64,000 nt of DNA, from NCBI GenBank assembly GCA_039000515.1, contig JBCFYV010011164.1:47278493-47342492 (forward strand). Reading direction: 5' to 3'. Within the stretch, counting starts at the first letter, position 1. Every line of letters begins with the position of its first letter. The stretch comes from Timema cristinae (lineage: Eukaryota > Arthropoda > Insecta > Phasmatodea > Timematidae). A program made the position numbers and the translations under genes. Under the pieces are notes generated by a model. That model did not search any database. It worked only from the letters and a program-made list of their open reading frames with translations, and was not told where the DNA came from. Below are positions 10,658 through 22,756 of this stretch, in pieces.

Positions 10658-12723
10658 AATTGATTAATTGGTTTCATTGATACGTACCATTAAAAGAGTG
10701 ACAAAGCGTGCAGGAATGATCTTTTCAACAATAATTAATATTGGAATAATATGAACTGGTTTCTTGCTATTTCGAGAAAAATATGTTGGGACAATCGTCT
10801 GTATACTGAGCATGATCGTGTTGGGAAACCATTTTTACTCTATTGATTAACAAACGTTTGTTCTAAAATAAACATTTTTGAAGTACCTTCTCAACGTAAT
10901 GGTTTAATTGCTGTAATATACCAAACACTTTCATATGATTATTGAAGTATTAATTATGTATTAGTAAAATCTAAATAAACCTCTATATATATTTGTTAAA
11001 GTTGCTTTTAAAGCAATAAAAATACTAAAAATGCTCCCTGACAGTTTTTATTTTACAAAATACGTTTTTTAATCGAGAAATTACTTTTAATTGTTTTCCT
11101 TACAAATAAATAAATGCTAAAAAAAAGTTCAAGATTTGTCTGGACACCCTCAACCATTTTAAAATAATTCTAGACTTGAGCCCTTTAAAATGGTATATCT
11201 TATCTGTTAAGTATGATTTTACATGCAATACTTTTCCAATAGTCTCTACGGACATTTCAAAATATATAAAACAATACGTCATCACTTACTTCTAGGATTA
11301 AGCTTTATCTAGTCTGTACCTTCTCCAGGAATATGATTCTACCACGCATTCTGAGTCTCCTTAGTCATCTTCTACCTTGAGGTTTATACACCTGTAAAAC
11401 AATACAGTTCAATTTTAATAAAAAAATAAGACACTGTCATGTAGAACCTACCCCCGATGAGTAAATGCACGGTAACATCATGTTAGTGATACGAGTGAAT
11501 TGTTTAGTTAGTGTCATTTAAAAATACATCTTTGATGATTCCAATCTTACATTGGTGTAGCCGTGAATTACGATTGTTTGTATTGTAATTAATATACTAA
11601 GCTTATCTCCTAGCTATCTCTCCCTTTTCTCTCTCTCTCTCTTCTCACATACACATACAGCATTATTTTGTTTTGAATCAACTAGAACTGTCACTCTAAA
11701 AGCATTACATGTTATAAAATAAAATATTAATTAAATAAATGATATGTTTGTAGATTAAATAAAATGAACTAAGTTTAGGATATTTTTATAATTACTAATT
11801 GATAGGATTTCCATTATTGGTAGAGGTACTTTCAGCATACATTTTCTGAGCAAATGCAAGAACTTATTAAAATTGATTTGGCACAGTTGTTATTAGCTAT
11901 ATACATTCTTAATTTTGCATTCGAACAGGTAGAATTCCAGACAGTATGGCTTCCTGTGAGTAGTTTTGGTGCAGAAGTCAATGCACGGCTATTCTCAAAT
12001 GACCAAAAGAGTGGTTTAACTAAGGGGAACATTGAGGATTTGTAGTATGTTGAAATTAAACTAATAAGTGTGTTTTACTGTATGACTAAAACAATTAAGT
12101 AGAATGGCTTAGTATATATTAGGGTACATTGACTTTGAATACTAACTAAAAATAAAATGCTACAAAATGTGATTTCGAAAACTAACAGGCAACAATTTTA
12201 ATTTGACCACGCTTATTTGTCATTTCTCTAGCCAAGGGTATTGACTTGATTATGACTGTAAACACGGGAATTAATTGCTAACCGACTCCCCCGTAGTAGT
12301 GTAGATCTTCCATACTATAGTTTAGAGCTATTTTCAACACCCACGTGGTTACAGTTTCTTGAAAAGAATCCCGCAAATTATGTCTCCCTAAGTTAAATTA
12401 GCCTATGTAAGCCACTGGCTTCGTGTTATGAACTAAATTGACAGGATACCTAGCCTATATTTGTTGATTCACATGTGAAAGGGTCCAGGTGATAATAGGC
12501 TGAATTTTGGTGGAAGATTACCCTTAGTACTTACAATTGAGACTCAAACTAAGCAAAATCTCGACCTAAAAGTCAGAGCTAGGAGGATAAATCAAATTTG
12601 CCGTAGGAAAAACTCCATATTTAGATACACCCTAAATAAAATGGATAGGTTTTGTTTAGCAACAGAATTATTACTAAAATATTTGTATTATAATAAATTA
12701 TGGTTTCCTTGTTTTTAATGTTA
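10658..12723. other. AT-rich region upstream of the UGT coding start
   Basis: I see no protein-coding exon. A 5' untranslated exon of the UGT gene must lie somewhere upstream of its acceptor at 12724, but I cannot place it. A (CT)n run at 11625-11642 and an open frame at 11854-12045 without clear splice context are present. Confidence 0.4.
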
Positions 12724-12727
12724 GATA

Positions 12728-12971
12728 ATGGCTGGTACGCTCTGTCTGCTGTTGTTGCTAACAGCGCTTACTACCCCAGCATACACAGCGAGAATTCTAG
12801 GAGTCGCACCCTTTCCAGCCACGAGTCACAACATTCTGCTCACATCATTGTTCAAAGAGCTCGCCAATAGAGGTCACCACTTGACTGTCATCACTCCCTT
12901 GCCGCTGAAAGAAGGAAAACCACCCAACTATGTGGAAATACAGACAGGAGTCACCATGCAGGACGTGTTTG
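12728..12971 (+). CDS. UGT exon 1: signal peptide and start of acceptor domain
   Basis: The ATG at 12728 opens with a clear signal peptide (MAGTLCLLLLLTALTTPAYT, likely cut before ARILG). ILGVAPFPATSHN follows. His34 in SHN is at the position of the catalytic base in the UGT family. The segment LFKELANRGHHLTVITPLP is the first Rossmann-like strand-helix region. The exon ends after one base of a Gly codon at the donor GTGAGA (12972). The start is chosen because it is the only Met before the signal peptide and it sits 3 bases after an acceptor AG. Confidence 0.92.
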
Positions 12972-13339
12972 GTGAGATTATCAAGTTTTAAATTTCCATC
13001 AAATAAAAGGAAAAATCGTAACATGTTAAATTAATTATAATTTATTTGTAGAAACAAATAGGAGTAATGAAAATTATTCTTTATCCATTTTTTGTTCAAA
13101 TCATTCTGCCCTTCTTTCCTTTCTCCTCAGCTGCTTCTTTAGTGCTTTTCATTCTTTCCTGTTTCATGTTTATTAATACTTTAAAAAAGTTTTACTCTTA
13201 GTTGTTTTCTAAATGTAATATAAATACAGTAAATTCAACTTTAAATAATGTCATTATCTTTTTCATTAATTAATTGTTTTAAACAATAAAATTACTGATT
13301 CTGTCTTCATATGTTCTTGGGGCAAAACATTTTTTTTTT

Positions 13340-13800
13340 TTTTTTTTTTTTATGAATTCAACCACTAGACTTGGCATATGGTAAATAGTTTAGATTTGTA
13401 GTCAACCGATCTTTAATGCACGAAATAACAACTAATTCATTTAGACTGGGGGTACCCCTTTGACACTCGTGAGACGATGAAACAAAAAAGTCCTAGTATC
13501 TTGGTATTTTTCCACGCGCGCAATTCAAATATTGTAGAAAAATCTGATTTAACACGTTTTCATTCTAAGGTTTTATTTAATATAGTGAGTAGCAAAAATA
13601 ATTAAGATGACCAATAAATGACCCTATTAGTAAAATACATATCAACTACAGTAGACCTTATTTAATTTGAAGTCTAAAGGATATAAAAAATATATTGGAA
13701 ATATGCCTCAAAATATGCTAAGTATAAACACACATATTTTATATATTCTATATAATACACACATACACAATATATAGTTTGCACACATGAGAAATCCGGC
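13340..13800. other. intron 1: poly-T run and AT-rich repeat sequence
   Basis: A run of about 22 T follows 13330. The segment 13511-13540 (GCGCGCAATTCAAATATTG) belongs to a dispersed repeat also seen near 45136, 46560 and 47110. There is no coding signal. Confidence 0.5.
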
Positions 13801-14035
13801 CCCGTGGTAAAGTGGTCAGTGCATCTGGCTGCAAACCTAGAGTTTCCAGGTCCGTTTTCCGGCTGACACCATGAGTATTTTTCCCAATAGGGTAATTCTC
13901 CCAATGTTTACCAAGTTGGTTAGTTAGGCCAGAGCTAGGTTTAAGATCACTCTTGGCTCCACACCTTCATAATAACTATCATCACAGCACATCATTGAGG
14001 GTACGACGTGTAGACAATCTCTAAGTGTAATGATA
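13795..14035 (+). repeat. tRNA-headed SINE, third family (C)
   Basis: The head (GGCCCCGTGGTAAAGTGG ... GCATCTGGCTGCAAACC ... AGGTCCG) resembles a tRNA with A-box and weak B-box spacing. The body contains TCACTCTTGGCTCCACACC. A related body fragment lies at 17555-17730 (CCAACTCTTGGCTCCACCCC). It differs from families A and B and lacks their tail. Confidence 0.5.
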
Positions 14036-14239
14036 ATGAATTGTACCCCTCTCATATATTCAAAAAGTCATTGATGAAATGTATTTTCTTTAAAGAACTG
14101 TATGTAAAGTTTCCTTTTGATACTTCATCCATGGAGAATCACGTGTTTTCAGAAGTAATTTCAATACACTAAGTTTTAAAAACTTTTTTCTTTAAAAGCT
14201 CAACTCCGTTGTATTAGAAAAATCATGTGACACTCTGAC

Positions 14240-14420
14240 TCCCTCTAACCAATAGGAAGCTAGCCTTCACAACATCAGGTTGCCAGGAAATTTTCTATTG
14301 GTTAGTTTCGACACTGGTGACAAGGGGTCCAAGAAGCAAGGGGTAGGTCATATATAAGCAGCTTGTGCGTATGAATCCACAAACAGAGAAACAGCACACA
14401 GTACTCAGAACATGGAACAC
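14240..14420 (+). promoter_or_regulatory. promoter-like block in intron 1 (paired CCAAT boxes, TATA box)
   Basis: CTAACCAATAG (14245-14255) and CTATTGGTTAG (14295-14305) form a perfect 11-bp inverted repeat in which each arm is a CCAAT box. TATATAA follows at 14351-14357, with a purine-rich leader (ACAAACAGAGAAACAGC) from about 14380. This is the layout of a pol II core promoter. It could start an alternative UGT transcript (exons 2-5), or be the U3 of an inserted LTR element. Confidence 0.45.
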
Positions 14421-15549
14421 GTAATATCACAGAAAAACAATCCCTAAATTAATAAAAACTATATCATTTAATATCATATCTTCAGTACCGAAGGTGTGAT
14501 CATTTAAATAAATCGCGTGCAATATCAAAAGTCTTACTCATTTCATAATAATAAATATCACATATAATAAAATAACATAACTGTGTGATAAGTGCACAGT
14601 AAGGCATGTACGCGTCATCCTCATAAAACCCGGTATCGTCCACACCCGCATCAAATAACACAATATATCCGAAATATTAATAATTGATACCCAATCGCGG
14701 TGCAATATAAACCGTATCATATTACAAGGTATAACTTGAAAAACGCTCTGCACCACCAGAGCGGCTAAAGGTCACACACACACAAGTGACCGAACTATAC
14801 GCTAAAAAAACAAATGAAAAATTAGAAAAATTGTAATTTTAAAAAATTGAGAAATTAAGTTATGAAAATTGCAGAACTAATTGATGAGGTCGTGCCAAAT
14901 GGCATTATACTCCTTCCATGCTGGGTATTACAAGTCATGATTGATTACATTGTCACATGGAAGTGATTAAAGCTGAGCCAACAAATCCCCTATTATAGAA
15001 AACCCTCCCCACACAATTTCAGAGTTAACCCCCCTCCCCCTCCGCTATCTTTTACTATGCGTCAACAACTCTTAACTTTATTTTTTATTTGACATTCTTG
15101 GCAAGGCCGTGTCAGTTCAAAATTTTAGGGTGAGTTTGAGGGGGTACGGCCCCCAAACGGTCACGGCCAAATAAATATTAAAAATATTAAATGGCTTAAG
15201 AATTAATTTTTATGGTAACTAATGGCAGGTATTAAATGGGCTACAAATGTTTAAATTTGTTAAGCATTTTGAAACTTACAAAGAACCACCTCCTCTCTAA
15301 CTCTGAAAATGTATTTTGAGCACTTGTTGAAAGAAATTAAGTGTTGGCTAACTGGGTTGGGGTGCTTAAAGTAGGGGAGTGGGACTTTAAGGGGGGTAAT
15401 AATTTCCCCTTTCTCTAAATTTATTTCATTCCCTTCGTATATTTTCAAATCTACTATGTTTTAAAAAATTCAAATAGCTTTTAAATCTAAAGGCATTGAT
15501 TGAATTTGTAACAAGTTACAAGTTAAAGTTATTTCAAATGGAGCAACAC

Positions 15550-15985
15550 TCACCAAACCCCCTTGATGAACCCCAGCACAAGAGCACGTGCACCGACCTC
15601 CGCTCTCTGACGCTCTACTCAACAGACTAAGTGGAGCTTTCGATCGACTGGCTGCTCGGGAATCAATCCATGCCCGGCCGGCAACAAAGAATGAGGTTCG
15701 GCGTGGCCAGACTAAGTGGAGCTTTCGATCGACTGGCTGCTCGAGAATCAATCCACGCCGGCCGGCAACAAAGAATGAGGTTCGGCGTGGCCAGACTAGT
15801 GGAGCTTTCGATCGACTGGCTGCTCGAAAATCAATCCACGCCCGGCCGCAACAAAGAATGAGGTTCGGCGTGGCCAGACTAAGTGGAGCTTTCGATCGAC
15901 TGCTGCTCGAAAATCAATCCACGCCCGGCCGGCAACAAAGAATGAGGTTCGGCGTGGCCAGACTAAGTTGCAGTTCCGGCGTTAT
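15550..15985. repeat. minisatellite, ~85-bp unit, about 4.5 copies (intron 1)
   Basis: The unit holds GGAGCTTTCGATCGACTGGC, then GAATCAATCCACGCCCGGCC, then AATGAGGTTCGGCGTGGCCA. Copies start near 15631, 15716, 15800 and 15883, with a partial copy to 15967. Several copies differ by one base in short runs (CTGGCTG against CTGCTG, CGGCCGGCAA against CGGCCGCAA, CTAAGTGG against CTAGTGG). Open frames across it are accidental. Confidence 0.92.
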
Positions 15986-16205
15986 GATTGTCTAGAACAA
16001 TCTTTCTGTTACCAGGTCCTTCTTTTCTTGTCGTGTTTGTTCTTTCGACCTACCCCCTCCTTCCCTTGCCCCTTCTCTCTGTGAATACAATTATGGGTAT
16101 ATATTGGGACGTTTGTTTTCAATGGTGACTCATTATACCACCGAATGACCATTTATGATTTTTTTTTTAACTTTGATGCTCTTTTTTACAAATTTTGTTT
16201 AGTAA

Positions 16206-16673
16206 TCTATACTTATAAAATAACATGTCCTGACTGACTGACTGATTCATCATCGCCGAGCGCAAACTATCAAGGCTACAAGCATGAAATTCGACTGTAT
16301 ATTCATTTTGTTATGTAGGCACCCACTAAGAAAGGATTTTAGAAAATTCCACCCCAAAGGGGTCCAAATAGGGGATGATAATATGTATAAAAGTCCGTCA
16401 TTTTGAAAGTTACATAAACAAAATTTTGTATTTCGGTTATTGACGTAAAACAGATAAATGCGTGTTTCAGGAATTTTGGAAATTTTATTTAATAAGGGAT
16501 GAAAAAGGGGGTGAAAGTTTGTATCGGACTTGCATTATTTTTGATCTGAGGTCAAGTTATGGTCATCAACGTAACGTAATATTTTAAATTAATCTGTAAA
16601 TACATATGTATATTTTCGTATTTGTATATAATCAACTTCCACGCGAGCAAAGCCGCGGGCAACAGCTATCTAG
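16206..16673. mobile_element. Helitron-like non-autonomous element (intron 1)
   Basis: It starts TCTATACTTATAAAATA after an A and ends with a GC-rich hairpin (CGCGAGCAAAGCCGCG) followed by GGGCAACAGCTATCTAG and then T. TC at the start, a 3' hairpin about 15 bases before a CTAG end, and an A|T target are the Helitron hallmarks. Internal words (CTGACTGACTGACTG and CACCCACTAAGAAAGGATTT) occur in a widespread insect repeat that I recognise in character but cannot name exactly. Confidence 0.55.
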
Positions 16674-17169
16674 TAATGTATATAACAACATTATATTTCT
16701 ATTATGATCGCTTTTATGAAAAGATTTTTGGATTACAGTAAATCTCTATTTTGATATAATGTTTTGTCAGTCTGCCTATTTTTCACGTTTAGTCACATCA
16801 TTCAAACCAATAAATGATTAATATTTAAAATTATATAATTTTTTTGATACGTTTACCTTTGGTTAATTTTATATTATAATTAAATATAAAGCTTCTTAAA
16901 GATTCTCCGTGCGATGAACGGGCACAAAAGTAAGTTAGTTCTAATAACAGATATACGCCACACTCAGATTCTAACAAAAATAAAACCTATAACATGGTTA
17001 AATATTGTGTGCAGACTACTAAATTGGTAGGGTTTGTACACGCAAAGTATGAACGATTATTTGAACTAATCACTCCCTTTCTATACCTGGGCTCAAGCAG
17101 CATTAGGGGTTTACTAGGTCTAATATTTTAAGTATGGTTAGTTAAATCCCTAATTTATTTTATTTTTTA

Positions 17170-17415
17170 CTACTGCGTCTTACTACCTGTTCAGGCTATA
17201 CGCATAGATGATAATTACTCTAATGGGGTAGGGATGTGAAAGGAAGAGTCTTAGAGGTAATCTACCCACATTCGCTTGGAAGGAGAGTGGGAAACTATTT
17301 AGGAAAATCCACCCCAATAGACACGACTGGGATTTGAACCCCTATTTATTCGTTAGCAGCAGGCCAATCTAACAATAGAGTGACGTCTTAGACCGTTAGA
17401 CCACTGAAGTGGGTA
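17170..17415 (-). repeat. SINE family B copy, reversed (intron 1)
   Basis: On the minus strand, a tRNA-like head (B box GGTTCAAATCCCAG, reverse of 17328-17341) leads through a C/T-rich body to the shared tail, reversed here as CGTCTTACTACCTGTTCAGG. It is moderately diverged from the copy at 63006. Confidence 0.65.
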
Positions 17416-17554
17416 TCGATTAATAATTAATCTATATACATACAATTTCACGTCAGCTTGGGTTTGGTAAAATACAATATAAACAATAATGAACATCGGG
17501 CTAATTTAAAAGTGCATAATTCATTAATGAATTAGACACCCTTTGGTTTGGGTT

Positions 17555-17730
17555 TGTTTTGTTTAGTGATGACTGGTGTGGGAATATCTTGTGTGTCAGC
17601 CAAAGCAAGGTAACAGATGGGAGTGGCCTAACCAACTCTTGGCTCCACCCCTCTGTAGTTCAATGATCCATCAAGAGATAGCTCTAGTAACAAGGGGTGA
17701 GATTTTAGCGCTACAGCCTTTAAGTAGATA
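17555..17730 (+). repeat. body fragment related to SINE family C
   Basis: It shares CCAACTCTTGGCTCCACCCC and the following layout with the 13795 copy. No tRNA-like head is visible. Confidence 0.35.
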
Positions 17731-18276
17731 ACAAATTACTCAATAATTAAGCTTGTGGTTATAAATATTTTTTTAATAAATTGCTCTTAAATAATTTAAA
17801 AGTGGTAGCTCTTTTTATAAAAAGTCAAAACGCTACGTTATTAAATTTTTATGAATTTGTCCAAAATAGTCAATTTTAGCATATTTTCACAAATGATAAA
17901 AAATAAAGTAAGTAAAAAACATCAAACGTTAAAAACAGGTCTTACTTTTACATCCTTCCGTTACAAAATAAAACCAATTCCTTGTTCCTGCGATGTATTT
18001 ACGATGCTGTATAGGTTACATAGTTTGGTCATGTAATTAGCAAATACATCGCTCTGAAATGGGTTCTTAAGGTTATTTTTTAAGTTTTAATTATTTTCTC
18101 TGATCACCACATTGCCTAAAAGTTAAAACAATGAAATTAAAGGTTTGTGGTTCAAACTTATCTACACTATTTGAATTGCACTCGTGATAATATGCAAAGA
18201 TAGAGATTTTTGGCTTCAATCTCTAATCACTAGAACTAAAGAGTAGCCAGAATCGTATATCTTAGAGTTAAACCTT

Positions 18277-18462
18277 GGGTCAGTCTCATAGTCAGATTTA
18301 GTACGCCTCAACTACGGTGCTATACTAAATACTAGACAATACCTAGCTAGACCAGAATGTAATGGAAACTTGATCATTTAATTCAAGTTTAGGTTGGTGT
18401 CGTCTTGTATTAGTAAAGCCCCGCATTTGAGGCGTACTTAGTCTGACTATGAAACTGGCCCT
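18277..18462. mobile_element. foldback MITE (intron 1)
   Basis: The left arm GTCTCATAGTCAGATTTAGT...GCCTCAA (18283-18312) is the inverse of the right arm near 18426-18455 (TTGAGGCGTACTTAG...GACTATGAAAC). The arms are about 40 bp and roughly 85-90% matched, separated by about 110 bp. There is no coding content. Confidence 0.65.
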
Positions 18463-18469
18463 TTGACTG

Positions 18470-19800
18470 GGGGCTGACCAACGAATCTCAATCAGCAATT
18501 TACGGAAGGGGGGAGGGGAAGGAGAGCTGTGAGGTTTAATGTTTACCAAATTCCCCTATGTATTTTTTGAACCAACAGTCATGAAACCTTGAAATTTAAA
18601 ATTAAGGTTCTTTTCTAGAATTTGGTGAGCTATTTTTTTAAATGATGTTTCCAATTTCAACCATTAGGACCTTCTATATGGGCAGAAGGGATAGGAAGTT
18701 TCATGTCCTCCAATCTCTGTAACATTATATATTTGGGGGTTTCACGGGTCGTAGAATATGGTATGTCATTAATTTGTGTACGACAACCACACAATGAGCT
18801 CCAAGGTCTGAGCGCAGGGGGTGGCAGGACTCAAAATTTACAAAATTAATAGAAAAAGCTACTTCTCAATGTGGTAGAAAGCTTAAATTGGAAGGTAAGT
18901 ATAGGAACCACTTCAAATAACCATAACAGTCTTGAAATGGGAGAGTAAGAGTTAGTATGTCTGAAAAATAATAATTTTTAGATGAGGTAAAAAATTTAAG
19001 TTTGCCAGAAAAAATCCAAATCTGAGAAAAATATGTTTTTCAGTTTGATTTTTATTTTCTTTATTTTAACTTTTTAATATACTTTGATATTATAATATAT
19101 TGAATAAAGAATCAGAAAGCGAATTTTGAATCAAGGATGAGTCTAATCAATTTTGTTCAAAACTACTGGTTGCGAGAATTTTAAATAAATTGATTAAAAA
19201 ACAATTTTCACCGAGACCCTGGCCCCCTTTGTAATAAAACAAAATAATATACCCATGCCGCCCTTCCCCCGGTTCCGATTCCCATGCATCCAATACCTAT
19301 CTTGACACCCAAACTTCTTCAAATCCATTTTCAAATTATTTTCCTATAAATGTATGTCTACAAAAGGGTATTGTTTCTTTAGGCTCCCCTACTAAAACTG
19401 CGTATACTCTCATACATGCCATACACACCACCTCAGCCTGTGCACCCTGATCATACTTAATATGTTTTTATTTATGTAACTTCGCCATTTTCCTGAACTT
19501 TGTCTAATTTTTCTAAACTACGCCAAGCTTAGCTTAATATTTATAATTAAAACAATCTATAAGTGAGATTGTCAATAAATATATCTCAAGACTATAAATC
19601 TGAGTTAGATAATGTTGTCAAACTTTTTAAATAACAAATTTTATTTATTGAAACTAACACCAGAGATATATGAACTTTATGAAAAAAAAAAAAATTGTGT
19701 GTGTGTGTTTGTAGGATAAAATCTTGTTTTAAATTTTAACAATAATTTTGAGTTGAATGAACGTCAAATTTAACTAATTGATGAATTATTAGCATCGTTT
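18470..19800. other. intron 1, gene-free AT-rich remainder
   Basis: I see no exon. A short run of A and a (GT)n tract lie at 19681-19710, shortly before the exon 2 acceptor. The pyrimidine tract CTCTCTCTCCTTTTTTCTAG at 19830-19849 is the intron's 3' end. Confidence 0.5.
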
Positions 19801-19849
19801 AGTGGTGAGCATTCTCAAAGTAACAAAAACTCTCTCTCCTTTTTTCTAG

Positions 19850-20441
19850 GTGATTCAACCAAGTTGTTTGAAATCGGAGAAATATCACCATATTTGCTTA
19901 TGCTTTTGATGTGGCAAGTTGGACCTAAGGTGGTGGAAAGTACATTTGAAAATCCAGATGTACAAAAACTCTTACATTCAAATATCGAGAAATTTGACCT
20001 TTTACTAACGGAGACATTTTTCAATGAAGGTTTACTCGGATTAGCTCTTAAGTTCAACGTTCCAATTATTTCTGTGTGCACGTACGCTGGTATAGAAGCT
20101 ACTGGTGATAGTGTGGGCAATCCATACCCATATGCATACATTCCTAATCCGTTCACACGTTTCAATACTCATATGTCCTTCCTTGAACGCCTTCAAAACA
20201 CACTCTTAAATACATACTCAAATTTGGGCCATTATTTGTATTACTTGCCCAAACAAAACGAGCTATTGGTTAAATACTTCAAGGACACGATGGAAAACTT
20301 GCCTTATGTGGATGATCTGGTGAAGAGAACCTCTTTGGTGTTCCTCAACAATCACTTCAGCTACAGCTTCCCTCGTCCCTACGTGCCCAACATTGTGGAG
20401 GTTGGGGGTTGCACGTAAAGCCAGCTAAGAAACTTCCTCAG
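19850..20441 (+). CDS. UGT exon 2: acceptor-binding domain
   Basis: A strong acceptor (pyrimidine tract then AG at 19848-19849) opens the exon, which reads GDSTKLFEIGEISPYLLML. It runs through DLLLTETFFNEGLLGLALKF, ISVCTYAGIEATGDSVGNP and on to NNHFSYSFPRPYVPNIVEVG. These are typical of the variable acceptor half of insect UGTs, with TETF at the position of the acidic residue that pairs with the catalytic His. After VEVGG the frame shifts: one T is missing at about 20409-20411. The other frame continues HVKPAKKLPQ up to the donor GTAAAT (20442). As given, the frame ends in TAA at 20416-20418. Confidence 0.93.
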
Positions 20442-20869
20442 GTAAATACTTTTTAGAATCATATTATTTACCAATGTTATTGTAGAACACTCGATTAACT
20501 GATGAAATTAAGTACGCTAAAAGGCTCCACAAATCCTTTTGTTTAGCTGGTGCTATTCAATATTTCTCAAGTAAAGTTGAGGAGGTTTAGTTTCCCTTGG
20601 GAGAGGTGTCTTATTCCTAACGATACTTGTACTTGTACCATAATAGGAAGTTATTGTTCTTACAATGATGTTTCATTCATTGATTTGTATCATCCTGATT
20701 GCCTTGAGTTGTAGTGGAGGTTTTGGTGTTTTAAAGAAGAAGGGTTCAATACCTGTCCTAATATCGTTAATATCAGAAAAGTTCATCTTTCTTAGGGTGA
20801 AAAGTACACACCTGATACAGGTGACAACAAAATGGAGTGTCTACTCTAGCGCTACGCGTGAGACTTTCA

Positions 20870-21115
20870 GAAACAGCTGGACTAGTACAGTTTTTGCTGT
20901 AAGGAAGTTGGACTAGTTTATGTTTTTTCTGGTAAAACAGTGGACTAGTCCGATTTTTGCAGAAATATAGTATTCTCTCAGTTAATTTGCTAATAGACTT
21001 GTTCAATTTTAGCAGAGTATTATTCACCCAGATGTAACTTTACCTATAAGAAATACATTGATGCTATTATCTCAATCTATCATTTTTTGGACTTGTCCGG
21101 TTTTTGCAATAAACT
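20870..21115 (+). repeat. degenerate short tandem repeat around GGACTAGT (intron 2)
   Basis: GGACTAGT followed by a T-rich piece and TTTTTGC recurs near 20878, 20910 and 20942 at about 31-bp spacing. A more distant copy (GGACTTGTCCGGTTTTTGC) lies near 21091. It is non-coding. Confidence 0.55.
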
Positions 21116-22756
21116 CTTTTAATTATCTGATATTATTTAGAAGTAGAGTTCCATCGTTCATGTTAAACAGGTTAAGGGTTTTACATATTGCGGTTATGTT
21201 CCCATCATAACGTACACCGTAAACTTTATCCAAACGATCGTGAGGTGTGTAAAGATAGGTCCCAACATTTACTTGCTACGCCAATACTCGACCGGAACAT
21301 TATCCTTTCTCCTCTTTTTACTCAATTTCAGGTTCAGATCTTGCAGTGGATATATTTACCATCTTGTTTCGCGGTTCTGTGATTGGTTTAAAAGTTTTCT
21401 GAATGGTAAACTCGGACTCGTGAAATTCAGCACGCAACTGTTTATACTTCCTCCTAACAATCTTATTAGCTTTGATGATTTCCTCTGTAACCTTCATTGC
21501 CATAATTTAGGCTAATAATAATGAGTGTCATGAACGAACCAGTCATTTTATTTAAACATAGGCAAGACATAGATCTACATATTGTTTTAGAAATGCTGTT
21601 GAGCTTTTCCCCACTTTACTACTTTAAAACCGTACCGATATAAACTTTAATGTCAGTTCAATAATTTCGAAACAGGAATTTTAAAAGGTTATAAATATTT
21701 TTTAAGTAAATAGTAGGTTCGTTATTACTAATTTTATATATTTAACTAAATAAATGTGTCTTGGAAGTTTATATATCCCTGCAGGAATTTCAAGGTATAT
21801 AAAGTTTGTATTAAGTTAATATGTTATATTTATATATTCCTTTTTATATACTGGCATGTTAAATTAAATAACCTCTTGAGGTACTTGTGGTAAGTGTTTA
21901 GATGCGGAAATAAAAAGAAAAAGTATTTACATGTAAGAAGATACGTGACTGTAAAAATATCCTGGATGTCCTGGGTACCTGTATGGAAGAGGTTACTTGT
22001 TGCCTCAAAGGCTTGTAGTGAATTGGTGAAATGTAGCTGTAAGAGACCAAGTGGATGTGTGGTAGGTTTACATGCGTAAAGGCAGGATGGAAGTGTACAG
22101 AACTCTGCGGATGTCATTGTTTGAATACGGCAAAAGCAATGGCATCTTTAATATAATACGCCATCTTTCACTTAAGAATGTTTTTCAAAAAAGAAATTGG
22201 CGCATAGTTTCTAAAGGATACACCGGTAGGCTACACCAGTAAAATATATTTGGAATAAATATATGATCTGATGCATTTAAAAATGGTATATTTGTATTCC
22301 CTGACCCAAATTTGGTGCGTCTGTCCACATGTTAACGCTAAGTTGCCGTACTATAAGATTTAATTTATTTACTGCAGTTAAAGTATTCTAAAATTTCATA
22401 TCACACCCTTTATTACCAATCCTTTTGTCTAATAACATATAACGATTAAAATATTATAATTTAACAAATCGTAAAAGAGTACGTAAGATAGAGAAGTGGT
22501 GGTGGGGTGGGGGCAACGGTAAGTCTTAAGATCATTTACATGGGGTCAGGAGGTCCTAAGTCACAAAAAAATCCTTACGTAATTTAAGGATTGCGCCCTT
22601 TGATGTTACCAAAAATAATATGTTTATGAAAATCTATCTATTGGTAGAGATTACTAATCAGTGACTACAAGTTAAACTAGAATACTCTTAAAAGTGGGGA
22701 ACAAATAGATTAGTAATAAATTTGCTAGAGAAATTCACACTTAAATTATGTTCCAG
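21116..22756. other. intron 2, gene-free
   Basis: AT-rich sequence. Small open frames at 21188-21515 and 21830-22117 have no UGT similarity and no exon-like boundaries. The intron ends TTATGTTCCAG at 22756. Confidence 0.5.

Noticed and set aside
11854..12045. 63-codon frame 700 bp upstream of the UGT start considered as an upstream exon
   Set aside because: No signal peptide or UGT similarity and no good acceptor. The UGT ATG at 12728 already starts with a signal peptide.
15588..15995. 135-codon open frame with repeated FDRLAARESIHARP-like segments
   Set aside because: It is the ~85-bp minisatellite read in one frame. The overlapping frame is equally open and the repeat units shift frame by indels, so it is not a repeat protein.
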